From the NCBI GenBank assembly GCA_020425835.1, contig JAGQRC010000030.1:1-13452 (forward strand): 13,452 nt of DNA, written 5' to 3'. The translations under genes were made by a program, and so were the position numbers. This document shows positions 6,683-13,452 of the stretch, in pieces. Under the pieces are notes generated by a model. The model ran no database searches, was not told the origin of the DNA, and was given only the letters and a program-made list of their open reading frames with translations. The stretch is from Planctomycetota bacterium (GTDB lineage: Bacteria; Planctomycetota; UBA8108; UBA1146; JAJFFE01). How positions within the stretch are numbered: position 1 is the first letter of the stretch; every line of letters begins with the position of its first letter.

Positions 6683-7811
6683 GCTTGCCGAAGCGGCCCA
6701 TGATCTCGACGATCTTCGGGTCGCCGGCGTCGGTCTCGAGGATGAGCTTGCCCTTGATGTAGGTCTGGTCGCTGTAGCGGTCGAGGGAGATGGTGACCGC
6801 GTAGGCTCTGCCCGGCTCCAGCGTCTCGTGCGTGACCGAGAAGACCTCCATGCCCTTGCCCTCGATCTTCGCGGACTGGAGCGCGAAGGTGGTCTTCGGG
6901 TCGACCGACCGGATGATGACGCGACGCGTGACCGGCTTCGCTCCCTCCGCCAGGAGCGGGTCGGTGTCCTTGTTCAGGAGTTGGATCGGATCGCTCGGCT
7001 CACAGACGATCGGGGTCTGGTGATCGATCGTGATCCCGGTCTCGGTCACGAAGTCGCGGCCGTCCGGGGACTCGAGGTGGAGGACGAGCTCGTCGGCCAC
7101 CCGCTCGGGTTTCTCGGCGCCCTCGGCATCGAGGGTGATGCGGTACTCGTGCTCCGGTCGAACGACTTCGATACCGCGCACCTTGAACTTGCCCTGCTTC
7201 GACTTCGCTTCCGCCACGACGATCGGATTCGAGAGCCGCCGGACGGTGACCACCGTCGACTTCTTCTCACGGAAGAGGCCGGCGATCACCGGCTCTTCCG
7301 GCTCCATCCGGTACGGGGCACGCACCTCGATGTAGAAGAGGTAGAGCTGTCGATGCGGGAAGGCGTTCGAGAAGATGTTGATCTGCTTCTCGTTGAGCGC
7401 GACGGCGATCTTGCCCGCGTCGATCTCCATCACGACTTCACCGGACTCCCCCGGCTCGAGCGTCTTCGGGAACGACTGGATCTTCGAGCAGGGGCACTTG
7501 GAGGTGATCTTCTCGATCTCGAGCGTCGCATCTCCGTCGTTGCGAACCGGGAACCGATGCTCGAACACTTCGCCCTTGAGACGCATCGGCAACTGCTGCT
7601 TGGCGGGAAAGACGAGCCGGGGTGCCGGCTCTGAGGTTACCGGTGCAGGCTCCGAGGTTACCGGTGCAGGCTCCGAGGTTACCGGTGCGGGCTCCGAGGT
7701 TACCGGTGCAGGCTCTGAAGATACCGGTGCAGTCTCGAACGGGACCGGGGCGGGCGCGGTCCACGTTCCGAACAGCGCAATGATGACTGCGGACGCGGAG
7801 AGAAACGACAT
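6672..7811 (-). CDS. Exported DUF1573-domain protein with Pro-rich heptapeptide repeat linker
   Basis: A 379-residue exported protein. The ATG at 7811 is chosen because GAGGAA lies 6 nt upstream and the protein then begins with a compact signal sequence (MSFLSASAVIIALFGTWTAP); the ATG at 7862 would add 17 polar residues. A linker of tandem VTSEPAP heptads (about 26-65) follows. The DUF1573 domain (about 75-165) shows FEHRFPVRNDGDATLEIEKI, a CPC motif (Cys106, Cys108) where the family usually has CGC, and LEPGESGEV. DUF1573 domains are immunoglobulin-like and very common in planctomycetes and Bacteroidetes; their role is poorly defined. The C-terminal 200 residues are beta-rich, with a second PGRAYAVTISLD-type strand near 333-344, and may be further Ig-like domains. 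It lies downstream of the HEAT-repeat gene on the same strand, 111 nt away, and converges with the secreted-protein gene. Confidence 0.9.
   Translation of the reverse strand: MSFLSASAVIIALFGTWTAPAPVPFETAPVSSEPAPVTSEPAPVTSEPAPVTSEPAPVTSEPAPRLVFPAKQQLPMRLKGEVFEHRFPVRNDGDATLEIEKITSKCPCSKIQSFPKTLEPGESGEVVMEIDAGKIAVALNEKQINIFSNAFPHRQLYLFYIEVRAPYRMEPEEPVIAGLFREKKSTVVTVRRLSNPIVVAEAKSKQGKFKVRGIEVVRPEHEYRITLDAEGAEKPERVADELVLHLESPDGRDFVTETGITIDHQTPIVCEPSDPIQLLNKDTDPLLAEGAKPVTRRVIIRSVDPKTTFALQSAKIEGKGMEVFSVTHETLEPGRAYAVTISLDRYSDQTYIKGKLILETDAGDPKIVEIMGRFGKRRG
7627..7752. repeat. 21-bp coding tandem repeat (minisatellite), about six units
   Basis: Five clear 21-bp units start at 7627, 7648, 7669, 7690 and 7711, with a degenerate sixth at 7732-7752. 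Units 2 and 4 are identical; unit 3 and unit 1 each differ from them at one base; unit 5 carries three changes. Each contains GGTTACC or a variant. On the minus strand each unit encodes one VTSEPAP heptad of the DUF1573 protein, so copy changes keep the frame. Near-identity at synonymous sites suggests recent expansion by slippage or unequal exchange. Confidence 0.95.
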
Positions 7812-7838
7812 GGCAGATTCCTCGGCGGTGGGAGCTGC

Positions 7839-7904
7839 GGGCGGTTCGGACCGAACGGCCATCCTACTGCACGACGTCCGGAGTGAACACCGTCCGAACC
7901 GCCC
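7839..7904. repeat. Perfect 13-bp inverted repeat upstream of the DUF1573 gene, with overlapping operator-like dyad
   Basis: GGGCGGTTCGGAC at 7839-7851 is repeated exactly in inverted orientation at 7892-7904, separated by 40 nt. The left arm is also part of a second dyad, GTTCGGACCGAAC (7844-7856), symmetric about one central base. Both lie in the 111-nt gap between the HEAT-repeat gene and the DUF1573 start. As RNA it would form a long stem between the two genes, possibly limiting read-through or protecting an end; as DNA the short dyad looks like a regulator site. No T-run follows the stem. Confidence 0.6.
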
Positions 7905-7922
7905 CGCCCCGCCGCCGACGGC

Positions 7923-10733
7923 TCACCGCGCCAGAACGGCGAGGAGTTCGTCCAACGTGGCCTGGGCCGCCGTCTGGATCGACGGGTTCCGATCCTCGAG
8001 CAGGTCGATCAGCACCGAGGTCAGCTCCGGTTCCGGGAAGGCGATCAACGCGCGAATCGCGGCGACCCGATTCGGGATCGCGCCTTGGCCCGTCGCCTTC
8101 GCGATCAGCTTCTGCAACGCTTCCTCTCGGCGGGGACCGTCACTGCTCCGGTCCCGACTCCGGGCGAGGTACTCGTGGTAGACGGCCAACGCGTCGAGGG
8201 CTGCCTTCGCAGCCTGGCGTACCGGCAGACTGGGGTCGCGAAGCGACTCGACCAGGGCCGCTTCCGATGCCGGCTCGGGGCGCTCCGCGAGAGACTGCGC
8301 CACCGACTGGCGGATCGACTCGTCGGGATCTCTTGCGAGGAGATCGAGCAGCGTGTCGAGCGCAGAGCCGAAACCGAGTGCAGTGAGAGCCCGGACCGCG
8401 GCGATGCGGGTCGAGGTCTCCGGAGAGCGCAGGAACGGAGCGATCCAGTCTCGCGCCCGCTCATCCCCGAGCTGCGCGACTTGGCGAAGCGTGTCCTCCA
8501 CGATGGCCGAGTCCCCGCAGTCGAGGAGTCGACGGAGCAGGTCTGGATCGAGCACTCCGGGCAATGCGGTCCGGACCGCCGCGCGGAGAAGCTCCAGGTT
8601 CCCGGCGGCGAGCCACTCTCCAACGGTGCGCCGCTTGGCGTCGGCAGCGATCGCCGAGTCCAGGTAGAGCTTCACCGAGAGGTCGCGGACGGTCGCCGAC
8701 GGAGCATGGTCGAGGAGGCTCGGGATACGCAGCGCGAAGTCGATCGGGACCTGGCTGCGCTCCCGCGAGACGAACGGCTCCAGATCGGTCCAGATCTTCT
8801 CGGCCGGTGGTCCGCAGAGATAGGTCGCTTCGAGGAGTTTGACGACCTCGGCCTCATCGTAGGCGTGCGGGGTGTAGCTCGGGTGATCGAAACTCGGCGC
8901 CAAGGCCCTCGACTCGATCGGCACGTACCCGAGAAGCCAAGGGACCCACTGGAACCTCGTCGACCGGGGTGCGTGTCCTTCGCCACGCTCGACCAACCTC
9001 AAGTAACGGGCGATCCCCAGCTCGAGGACCCGACCGATCCGGTCGTCGAGTCGAACACCGCGGACGCCGGCGAGCCAGAGGAGTCGCTCCCGAGCATCGT
9101 CCGAGATCGCGGGCGAGACGATCCAGCGGCGGAGGAGCTCCGACGGGAGCAGCGATGGCTCGTCGACGCGCAGGGCGATGGAGTCCGCGGCGCTCATCGA
9201 CGACTCGCCCAGCTGATCGAGAACCGCCCAACAGTCCGGTCGATTCATCTCGGCCAAGAAGCCGACCAGTTCCGACGCGTGAGGAACCTCGGCTCGGATC
9301 GCCGCGGCAACGTGCTGCAGCAGGTCGGCGTCGAGCGCACCTCGAACGCAATTCCAAGCGCACCGTCGCGCCTCGACGTCCTCGAGATGGGGAAAGAGCA
9401 CGAGCGCGAGCCGCGGCCCGTCGGCGCAGTGCGCCTCGAGCCACTGGTCGATCGCGCGAATCTCCAACCCGAAGTCGACGAGACGACACAACGTGGGCTC
9501 GGCTTCTCCGCCCCACACCGCGACGTGCTCACGGATCAACGTGGCCATCGAGAGGCGGGTCCAGAGACGCGACTCGGAGGTGATCGCCTCGCGCCAATGC
9601 TCTGCGAGCTCCAGGAGTTCGCTCGGCGTGAGGCGAACCGACGACGCGATGTCGATGCCGAGATCGACATCTTCGAGCTGAGAGTGCGACACGTTGTTCA
9701 CGTCGAGCCAGCTGTTGACGTTCGGAGTGAAGAGACCGTGGGGCCGCTCGAGCAACCTCCCCTTCAGCGCCGTGACGAGCGTCCCCCGAGAGCGCTGGTG
9801 GAATGGTGCCGACTTGATCAGCGTCCACCCGGCCTCGCTCTGGTCCTCCTCCACCGCTCTGAGCGCAACGGCCGCGATGCGTCGGAGGGACGCCTCCGAT
9901 CCGAACTCGCCGCGCCGATTCAACTCCCGAAGCACCGGGTCTCGAACCTCGACTCCGTATCCGTCCAGGAGCCCGACGCAGACATCGACGGGAAGCGCCG
10001 CCAAGAGCGCGGCGGCGTACGTCCCGCGACGAATCGCGGGCACGATCGGGAGACCGGGAAGGAGCGCGGTCGCCAGTCGCGTGGCGGTCGCCGGAACCTG
10101 GGCCGTGCCGTACTCGCCGCCGAGGATCCCGCTCACCAGGAGACGCTTCGCGTAGGCGTCCTCGCCGGTGAAGACCTTCTCGACGTAGTCGACGACGCGA
10201 TCGGTGCCGATCTCGATGAGCAACACCGCCATGTCGACGGCGGCATCGAACTCGTTCTCCTCGTGCTCGAGTCGCTCGATGATCTGGGGCACCGCGATGT
10301 CCCCGAGGACGACGAGACTCTGTCCCGCGTCCTGCCAGCCGTCCGACCTGCCGACGAACAGGTCGAGGAGATGGGTGACGAGGTTGCGCGAGCGTCGCTC
10401 CTCGTCCACCCCGCCCGCCAAGACCTGGCGGGCGCGCTCCGCCGCGGGGCCATCACCCTTCGCCGCGCGCTCGAAGGCCTGGCGAGCGACCTCGAGCCGG
10501 CCGAGACGCGACTCGCAGAGCCCGAGTCGGAGCCATGCGCGCGTGGAATCGTCGGGAAGCACTGCGCCGTCGCCGTTGGCGACGCGCCCGTAGAGCTCGA
10601 TCGCCTTCGGGTAGTTGCCCTCCACCTCCTCGAAGTAGCGGGCGCGCTCGAAGAGCGACTGCCCCTCCTGGGCATGGGTCAGCGGGACGAGACAACAGAA
10701 CACGATCAGCAGAGCCGCAGTAGTGGTCCGCAT
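7923..10733 (-). CDS. Exported TPR/HEAT-repeat protein
   Basis: A 936-residue protein with a signal peptide (MRTTTAALLIVFCCLVPLTHAQ, likely cut after residue 22). The ATG start is supported by AAGGAG 6 nt upstream (10745-10740). Residues about 25-107 are TPR-like (FEEVEGNYPKAIELYGRVA; LRLGLCESRLGRLEVARQAF). The long middle (110-740) is helical and Leu-rich with no motif I can name. The C-terminus has HEAT-type repeats: about 745-850 (ARDWIAPFLRSPETSTRIAAV; DLLARDPDESIRQSVAQSLA; LRDPSLPVRQAAKAALDALA) and 885-934 (RVAAIRALIAF; LIDLLEDRNPSIQTAAQATL). Such helical repeats bind other proteins, so an envelope scaffold or sensor role is plausible; no enzymatic motif is visible. It starts 90 nt downstream of the response regulator on the same strand and may be co-transcribed with it, but a separate promoter is not excluded. 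Exact function unknown. Confidence 0.9.
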   Translation of the reverse strand: MRTTTAALLIVFCCLVPLTHAQEGQSLFERARYFEEVEGNYPKAIELYGRVANGDGAVLPDDSTRAWLRLGLCESRLGRLEVARQAFERAAKGDGPAAERARQVLAGGVDEERRSRNLVTHLLDLFVGRSDGWQDAGQSLVVLGDIAVPQIIERLEHEENEFDAAVDMAVLLIEIGTDRVVDYVEKVFTGEDAYAKRLLVSGILGGEYGTAQVPATATRLATALLPGLPIVPAIRRGTYAAALLAALPVDVCVGLLDGYGVEVRDPVLRELNRRGEFGSEASLRRIAAVALRAVEEDQSEAGWTLIKSAPFHQRSRGTLVTALKGRLLERPHGLFTPNVNSWLDVNNVSHSQLEDVDLGIDIASSVRLTPSELLELAEHWREAITSESRLWTRLSMATLIREHVAVWGGEAEPTLCRLVDFGLEIRAIDQWLEAHCADGPRLALVLFPHLEDVEARRCAWNCVRGALDADLLQHVAAAIRAEVPHASELVGFLAEMNRPDCWAVLDQLGESSMSAADSIALRVDEPSLLPSELLRRWIVSPAISDDARERLLWLAGVRGVRLDDRIGRVLELGIARYLRLVERGEGHAPRSTRFQWVPWLLGYVPIESRALAPSFDHPSYTPHAYDEAEVVKLLEATYLCGPPAEKIWTDLEPFVSRERSQVPIDFALRIPSLLDHAPSATVRDLSVKLYLDSAIAADAKRRTVGEWLAAGNLELLRAAVRTALPGVLDPDLLRRLLDCGDSAIVEDTLRQVAQLGDERARDWIAPFLRSPETSTRIAAVRALTALGFGSALDTLLDLLARDPDESIRQSVAQSLAERPEPASEAALVESLRDPSLPVRQAAKAALDALAVYHEYLARSRDRSSDGPRREEALQKLIAKATGQGAIPNRVAAIRALIAFPEPELTSVLIDLLEDRNPSIQTAAQATLDELLAVLAR

Positions 10734-10823
10734 CGCGGACTCCTTTCCGACGCGGGAGCGATTCGATAGGTCGATCTTCGGGATGCGCCGTCGAGTCGGC
10801 GTGAAAAGGATGTCCGGAGGATG

Positions 10824-11519
10824 TCAAGTGACCAATCGGTAGCCGACGCCGTGCACGGTGAGGAGGTACTGCGGGCTCGCCGAGTCGGGCTCGAGCTTCT
10901 GGCGCAGGTTGAGGACATGGGTGTCGATGGTCCGGTTCCCGACCGGCGCATCCGGCCCCCACACGCGTTGCAAGAACGCGTCTCTGGTGACGACACGTCC
11001 CGAGGCCTGGAAGAGGATCTCGAGGATGCGCGCCTCGCGGGGCGAGATCGCGAACTGATCGTCGCCCCGCGTCAGGGCGTACCGCTCGAGATCGACTTCG
11101 GTGGGGCCCACATGGAAGCGACGAGGAACGGTCGCCTTCGCGTCGAAGTCTTGACGCTGCCGACGGACCAGAGCCTTCACGCGCGCGACGAGCTCGCGCA
11201 AACTGAAGGGTTTGGTCAGATAATCGTCGGCGCCGAGTTCGAGGCCGAGGACCTTGTCGTTCTCCTCGCTGCGCACCGTCAGCATCAACACCGGCGTCGA
11301 GAGCCGCTCCGCGCGCAGATCGCGCAGGATCTCGAACCCTCCACGACCGGGCAGCATCACGTCGAGGATCACGACGTCGAAGTGACGACCGAACAACAGC
11401 GTCGTCGCCTCGTTGCCGTCGGCCGCGGTCTCGACCTCGTAGCCCTCGAGGGTGAACGCGTCCGCGAGCGTCTCGCGCAGCGACCGGTCATCTTCGACGA
11501 TGCAGAGTCGAACGCCCAT
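10824..11519 (-). CDS. OmpR/PhoB-family two-component response regulator
   Basis: A 231-residue DNA-binding regulator. The receiver domain (1-120) has the acidic pair Asp10/Asp11, phosphoacceptor Asp53 (VVILDVMLPGRGG), Thr81 and Lys103 (DDYLTKPF). The C-terminal winged helix (about 135-230) shows the OmpR-type pattern: ISPREARILEIL, VVTRDAFLQRVWG, RTIDTHVLNLRQKL and VHGVGYRLV. All phosphorylation residues are present, so it should be regulated by the adjacent kinase. The ATG at 11519 is chosen because GGGGAG lies 5 nt upstream, inside the end of the histidine-kinase gene; the kinase stop is only 2 nt before this ATG, so the pair is translationally coupled. A GTG at 11525 overlaps the kinase stop but has its ribosome site too close. 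Target promoters cannot be read from the sequence; the downstream HEAT and DUF1573 genes are candidates. Confidence 0.96.
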   Translation of the reverse strand: MGVRLCIVEDDRSLRETLADAFTLEGYEVETAADGNEATTLLFGRHFDVVILDVMLPGRGGFEILRDLRAERLSTPVLMLTVRSEENDKVLGLELGADDYLTKPFSLRELVARVKALVRRQRQDFDAKATVPRRFHVGPTEVDLERYALTRGDDQFAISPREARILEILFQASGRVVTRDAFLQRVWGPDAPVGNRTIDTHVLNLRQKLEPDSASPQYLLTVHGVGYRLVT

Positions 11520-11521
11520 CC

Positions 11522-13423
11522 TCACTCCCCGTTCCGAGCCGATGGCCCACTCGAGTCGAGCCGAAGGTCGACGACGAAGCGCGCCCCGGTTTCGCCGCCC
11601 ACGCGATCGACGCAGGCGATCGACCCCGCGAGGTCCTCGACGATCGCACGACAGATGTAGAGCCCGAGCCCGACGCCCGGATTGGCCGATCGCTCGGTCC
11701 AGGCGCCGCGCTGGAACTTCTCGAAGATGCGGCGCCGGTCCTCGCGCGGGATGCCGGGTCCGCGATCCTCGACCTCCAGTCGGTAGTGGGCCCCCGCTTT
11801 CGCGCCCCGGATCCAGGCGGTGCCCCCCGACAGCGCGTGTCGGCGAACGTTCTCCAGCAGGTTGAGGAGCACGTGCGCGAACGCGTTGCGATCGACCAGC
11901 ACCGAGGACTCCGCCGCGGTGAGCTCGGTCGACAGCTCGAGCTCATCCCGCGCAGCGATCGGGCGGTAACGGTCGACGATCTCTCGGACGAGCTCCCCGA
12001 TCGACAGCGGCGCGATGTCGTACGCGCGAGCGCCGCGCTCGATCGGATCGACGCCGAGGATGTTGTCGACGATCAACATCATCCGTTGGCACTCGCCCGA
12101 GAGCCGCGTGGTGTAGGAGTCGCGCAGCTCCTCGGTCACCCGGTCGTCGCCGAGCATCTCCGCATAGAGCGAGATCGCGGCGATCGGCGTCTTGAGCTCG
12201 TGCGTGACCGCGGTGATGAAGTCGGCGCGACTCGTGATGGCCTCGCGTTGCCGTCGAACGGCACGCCCCCACGCGAAGAGCCCGAGCACGGTCACTGCAC
12301 AGAGTGACGCGAGCGCGGGCGCCAGCGGCAACGTCCCCATCCCGGCGCCGGTCTCCGTGGATGGCGAGATCGCGAGCCCCTCGACGACGGGCGTCGCTTC
12401 ACCCGCGAGGATCGCGCGGTCGGCATCGTCGCCCCATCGCCAGGCGCGGGGATCGACCGACTCCCCGAATTGCTCCTCGAAGAGCGCGAGGCAGCGCGGG
12501 ATGGGAACGACGACGCCCTCCCCACCGCGCGACTCCGCCCCATCCGTCGCGGTCGGCCGGTACCAGATCAGGCGACGCGATGACGCGCCGCAATACGGTT
12601 GCGTCAGATCACCGCGACGCGCCCACGCCCGCCCGATCGCGAGGTCTTCTCGGTGGGCGCGGATCTCGGCCCACTCCGCGAGGAGCGCCGCGTTCCGAGG
12701 ATGTTCGCCACCGGCGTCACGACGAGCTTCGAGCTTCGCGATGATCGACGTGGCGAGATAGTCGGGCAGGGAGACCCAGCGTTCGCCGATCCAGCTCGGC
12801 AGCGCTTCGCCGCGATCGAGGCGCAGCGTCGCACAGCCGGCGGCGACCACGGCGGAACGGGGCCCTTCCACCGGGAGGTTCGACTCGAGCTCGTCGAGCC
12901 AATGTCGCTGCGCCGCGATCCGATCGCGTCGCCCCTCGAGCTGCGCGAGCTGGAGCAGCACCCACTCTCGGGACTCGGGGGCGATGTCGGCCGCGAGCAA
13001 CTGCTCGAGGCGATGCGCCGCCGTCTCGGGGTCACGCTCCTCGAACTCGGCGCTTCGCGCCTCCCGCAACAGGAAGCGGGCGACCGACGAGAGTCGCTCG
13101 CTCTCGGCGAAGTCCGCCTCGACATCCGCCGAGTCGAGGTGATGCAACATCTCGGGGACGACCAGGCGCCCGTCGACGATCTTCATCCGGTAGCGCTCGG
13201 GGAGCAGCGCGGCGAAGTCATCGCGGTCGAGGAGTTCGTGTGCCGTTCGTGCCGCGACGACCGCTGCGCGGTGGGCGGCGAGCTCGGCACGATCGCGATC
13301 GGTGCGGGCCGCGGCAGCGAAGCTCCACACGGCGAATGCGATCCACCCGGCGACCCCGATGAGGACCAGCGCCCCGGGCCACCACCCGGGCGCCCGCACG
13401 GCGCTCCTGCCTCCCCCGACCAT
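11522..13423 (-). CDS. Membrane sensor histidine kinase with large extracytoplasmic domain
   Basis: A 633-residue sensor kinase. An N-terminal membrane segment (about 14-38, WWPGALVLIGVAGWIAFAVW) and a second (about 365-386, LPLAPALASLCAVTVLGLFAWG) enclose roughly 325 residues that should face outside the cytoplasm; this part is helix-rich and Glu/Arg-rich and matches no sensor fold I recognise. No HAMP domain is visible. The HisKA segment has THELKTP with phosphoacceptor His408; the HATPase domain has the N box (NLLENVRRHA, Asn521/Asn525), G1 box DRGPGIP (553-559), F box IFEKFQRG and G2 box GVGLGLYI (583-590). All catalytic boxes are intact. The ATG at 13423 is preferred: AGAGG lies 5 nt upstream and the membrane anchor then starts near residue 14. 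A TTG at 13447 and a GTG at 13429 are weaker options. The stop lies 2 nt before the response regulator start. The signal is unknown. Confidence 0.94.
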   Translation of the reverse strand: MVGGGRSAVRAPGWWPGALVLIGVAGWIAFAVWSFAAAARTDRDRAELAAHRAAVVAARTAHELLDRDDFAALLPERYRMKIVDGRLVVPEMLHHLDSADVEADFAESERLSSVARFLLREARSAEFEERDPETAAHRLEQLLAADIAPESREWVLLQLAQLEGRRDRIAAQRHWLDELESNLPVEGPRSAVVAAGCATLRLDRGEALPSWIGERWVSLPDYLATSIIAKLEARRDAGGEHPRNAALLAEWAEIRAHREDLAIGRAWARRGDLTQPYCGASSRRLIWYRPTATDGAESRGGEGVVVPIPRCLALFEEQFGESVDPRAWRWGDDADRAILAGEATPVVEGLAISPSTETGAGMGTLPLAPALASLCAVTVLGLFAWGRAVRRQREAITSRADFITAVTHELKTPIAAISLYAEMLGDDRVTEELRDSYTTRLSGECQRMMLIVDNILGVDPIERGARAYDIAPLSIGELVREIVDRYRPIAARDELELSTELTAAESSVLVDRNAFAHVLLNLLENVRRHALSGGTAWIRGAKAGAHYRLEVEDRGPGIPREDRRRIFEKFQRGAWTERSANPGVGLGLYICRAIVEDLAGSIACVDRVGGETGARFVVDLRLDSSGPSARNGE

Positions 13424-13452
13424 GGCCACCTCTCGACTGACGGCCAACCTTC

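Noticed and set aside
6588..7634. A 348-codon plus-strand open frame opposite the DUF1573 gene
   Set aside because: Again in mirror register with the real gene and without recognisable motifs.
7627..7752. Regular repeats considered as a CRISPR array
   Set aside because: The 21-bp units are directly adjacent with no unique spacers, and they encode an in-frame heptapeptide repeat.
8085..10769. An 894-codon plus-strand open frame opposite the HEAT-repeat gene
   Set aside because: Same codon-register mirror effect; low-complexity Arg/Glu/Asp-rich product without motifs. The minus strand has a signal peptide, a Shine-Dalgarno site and clear repeats.
10786..10801. Short inverted repeat CGCCG/CGGCG between the response regulator and HEAT genes as a terminator
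   Set aside because: Only 5 bp of stem and no T-run after it; such short GC stems are expected by chance in this composition.
11519..11525. GTG at 11525 as start of the response regulator, overlapping the kinase stop
   Set aside because: The purine-rich ribosome site abuts the GTG directly, whereas it is 5 nt from the ATG at 11519, which also begins at the usual point before the first receiver strand.

Overview
The window is GC-rich bacterial DNA with densely packed genes, and it most likely comes from a planctomycete (Planctomycetota). Three things point there: a secreted protein that ends in two dockerin-like calcium repeats followed by the cysteine-containing tail common in planctomycete exported proteins; a DUF1573 protein; and a large Ser/Thr kinase whose N-terminal segment is typical of planctomycete kinases. 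The assignment is inferred from protein families, not from a marker gene. I see no rRNA, tRNA, CRISPR array, insertion sequence or phage gene.

Layout. (1) 2-427, plus strand: the C-terminal end of a sigma-54-dependent (NtrC-type) activator, cut by the window edge. (2) 668-4187, minus strand: a two-gene unit with a 61-residue Cys-rich (zinc-ribbon-like) protein, then, 4 nt later, a 1109-residue fusion of Ser/Thr kinase, AfsR/PknK-like STAND ATPase and TPR. (3) 4397-6643, plus strand: a secreted protein with three related GATase/ThuA-like domains and a dockerin-like end, divergent from unit 2. (4) 6672-13423, all minus strand, in order of transcription: sensor histidine kinase, OmpR-type response regulator, exported TPR/HEAT-repeat protein, exported DUF1573 protein.

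How they may work together. The histidine kinase and regulator are a tightly coupled two-component pair. The two exported proteins downstream may be its co-transcribed cell-envelope output or simply neighbours; gaps of 89 and 111 nt separate them and the second gap holds a strong inverted repeat. The kinase-STAND-TPR protein looks like a self-contained signalling switch: nucleotide-binding ATPase and TPR sensor arms attached to a kinase, with a small metal-binding partner encoded just upstream. No DNA-binding output domain is visible in it.

Starts were chosen using Shine-Dalgarno sequences, which are clear for five of the genes. Both convergent gene junctions carry perfect 8-bp hairpins without a strong T-tract. 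The most noteworthy items are the zinc-ribbon/kinase-STAND unit, the triplicated secreted protein, the 21-bp coding minisatellite, and the inverted repeat upstream of the DUF1573 gene.
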